DNA from: Lentimicrobium sp.
GTDB taxonomy: Bacteria > Bacteroidota > Bacteroidia > Bacteroidales > Lentimicrobiaceae
Direction of reading: 5' to 3'
NCBI GenBank assembly: GCA_023957275.1
Contig: JAMLHF010000005.1
Coordinates: forward strand, 56,235 to 120,234
Length of the DNA stretch: 64,000 nt
Numbering within the stretch: position 1 is the first letter of the stretch; every line of letters begins with the position of its first letter. A program made the position numbers and the translations under genes. Below are positions 63,184 through 64,000 of this stretch, piece by piece. The notes below the pieces were generated by a model. The model was not told where the DNA came from and did not search any database. It saw only the letters and a program-made list of their open reading frames with translations.

Positions 63184-64000
63184 TTAACCTGCTGATTCAA
63201 CAGGATAATTGGCAATATTTACAGCCTTTGCAAATGCTGCGGGCTGTTCAAGGGCGAAATCACCCCGCCAGGTACATTTTATAATTACCTGATGCTTTTT
63301 GAATGTATCACCGCTGGTGGTGCTTACTTCAAGCTGCATACCCTGACGGACTCCCCACAACAGTTTTGAGAAATCACCTGCAAAAGCAATACTTTCATCC
63401 GTTCCGGTTCCAAGATTGGCCGGAATGCTGGTGGTGTGCAATCTCTTAATTCCTGAAATCAGATCGGGGGCAATGTAATTCATTCCCAAATCATTACGCA
63501 TTTTTGCAAGGTTCCCGATATCACGGGGGTTCAGCAGGAATGCAGTTGTGTCATGGTTTGCAAGTGCCAGTTTTGTCCAAAGATCAATTAAAACGGTATA
63601 ATCAACGCTTGAGGTTCCGAGTAAATCAACTTCCTGAACTCCAACAGTAGCATTTAGACCGGTTGGTTCATTGATCCCTGTACCCATTAATGCAAGCTGA
63701 TCCAGCTTCACGGCCAGAGCTTTGACAATGGCGTTCTCAATTGCAACTGCTGCATTTGGGGAGTCAGCGGCCAATTCCCTGGACATAGTTACGATCGTTC
63801 CGATGGTGCTAGCAGTCAAGGAAACCCCGTCAAATTCCATATCCGGATTGTCGCTGAAAGCCTCATTTTCCAGTTTTATTTCAAACAGGGGATCTGTTAA
63901 CTGTCGTGCAATAGTCATTGTTGCACTGTCCATAACAATCGTTTTTGCCCCGGCTGATAATACCACAGAACGGGCACGGGCGGCATCAATTACACTTGCA
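63184..64000 (-). CDS. HK97-type phage major capsid protein, N-terminus beyond the window
   Basis: The frame is open to the right edge, reading ASVIDAARARSVVLSAGAKT before the first internal start, so the N-terminus is missing; 271 codons are visible. The content fits the HK97 capsid fold: TIARQLTDPLFEIKLENEAF, the P-domain SRELAADSPNAAVAIENAIV, the GTGINEPTGLN turn and the C-terminal KHQVIIKCTWRGDFALEQPA. Capsid monomers assemble into the phage head. No protease or portal gene is visible, since they would lie upstream, outside the window. Confidence 0.88.
   Translation of the reverse strand, partial: ASVIDAARARSVVLSAGAKTIVMDSATMTIARQLTDPLFEIKLENEAFSDNPDMEFDGVSLTASTIGTIVTMSRELAADSPNAAVAIENAIVKALAVKLDQLALMGTGINEPTGLNATVGVQEVDLLGTSSVDYTVLIDLWTKLALANHDTTAFLLNPRDIGNLAKMRNDLGMNYIAPDLISGIKRLHTTSIPANLGTGTDESIAFAGDFSKLLWGVRQGMQLEVSTTSGDTFKKHQVIIKCTWRGDFALEQPAAFAKAVNIANYPVESAG

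Overview
The window looks like a chromosomal segment of a Bacteroidota bacterium, probably an anaerobic or fermentative Bacteroidales-like lineage. The evidence is: promoter boxes of the form TAnnTTTG, some with TTG exactly 19 bases upstream; almost no Shine-Dalgarno sequences; a C10 (streptopain-type) peptidase; a CotH protein ending in a type IX secretion sorting domain; fasciclin, DUF6146 and DUF4173 proteins; and the pRiA4b ORF-3-like gene next to miaA. The genus cannot be fixed from the sequence. Most of the window is ordinary, dense housekeeping and carbohydrate-metabolism DNA, and clear stem-loop terminators mark several transcription units. Layout: 1-6.1 kb holds a secreted C10 peptidase cut by the left edge, a HAD phosphatase, and an operon of isocitrate dehydrogenase, a divergent HD-domain protein and a one-chain aconitase-family enzyme. 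6.6-10.3 kb holds tRNA maturation genes (CCA-adding enzyme family, miaA) and small envelope proteins. 10.8-18.8 kb holds a secreted metallo-hydrolase, a lipoprotein alpha/beta hydrolase, a lipoyl-less E2-type acyltransferase, an S9 peptidase and a hybrid histidine kinase. 19-29 kb holds an exported GH13/GH31 pair, two M16 peptidases, methylglyoxal synthase and, divergently, phosphofructokinase. 29-41.5 kb holds the CotH/T9SS protein, a fasciclin lipoprotein, an SGNH hydrolase and an alpha-glucan uptake and breakdown block: an MFS sugar transporter, MalQ, a fused beta-phosphoglucomutase/GH65 phosphorylase and two tandem P-loop kinases. At 41.6-42.0 kb lies the most unusual object: one complete tRNA-Gly(CCC) preceded by four tandem 71-72 bp copies of its 5' part, in which everything through the anticodon has been replaced by a perfect hairpin. 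All five appear to lie between one promoter box and one terminator. 42-60 kb holds two polytopic membrane proteins, a macro-domain protein, NfeD, an inositol-phosphatase-family protein, mtaB, a single-domain response regulator, an EamA transporter, an arcC-argF operon, a UDP-glucuronate/UDP-xylose nucleotide-sugar operon, and a RIC-type hemerythrin repair protein with a LuxR regulator whose receiver lacks its phospho-acceptor. From 60.3 kb to the right edge lies more AT-rich phage-derived DNA, with a large tail-like protein and an HK97-type major capsid protein cut by the edge. Functionally, the exported glucosidases and the cytoplasmic transporter/MalQ/GH65-phosphoglucomutase set would convert alpha-glucans to glucose and glucose-6-phosphate. 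Phosphofructokinase and methylglyoxal synthase act downstream, the aconitase/isocitrate dehydrogenase pair makes 2-oxoglutarate, and carbamate kinase with ornithine carbamoyltransferase can make ATP from citrulline.
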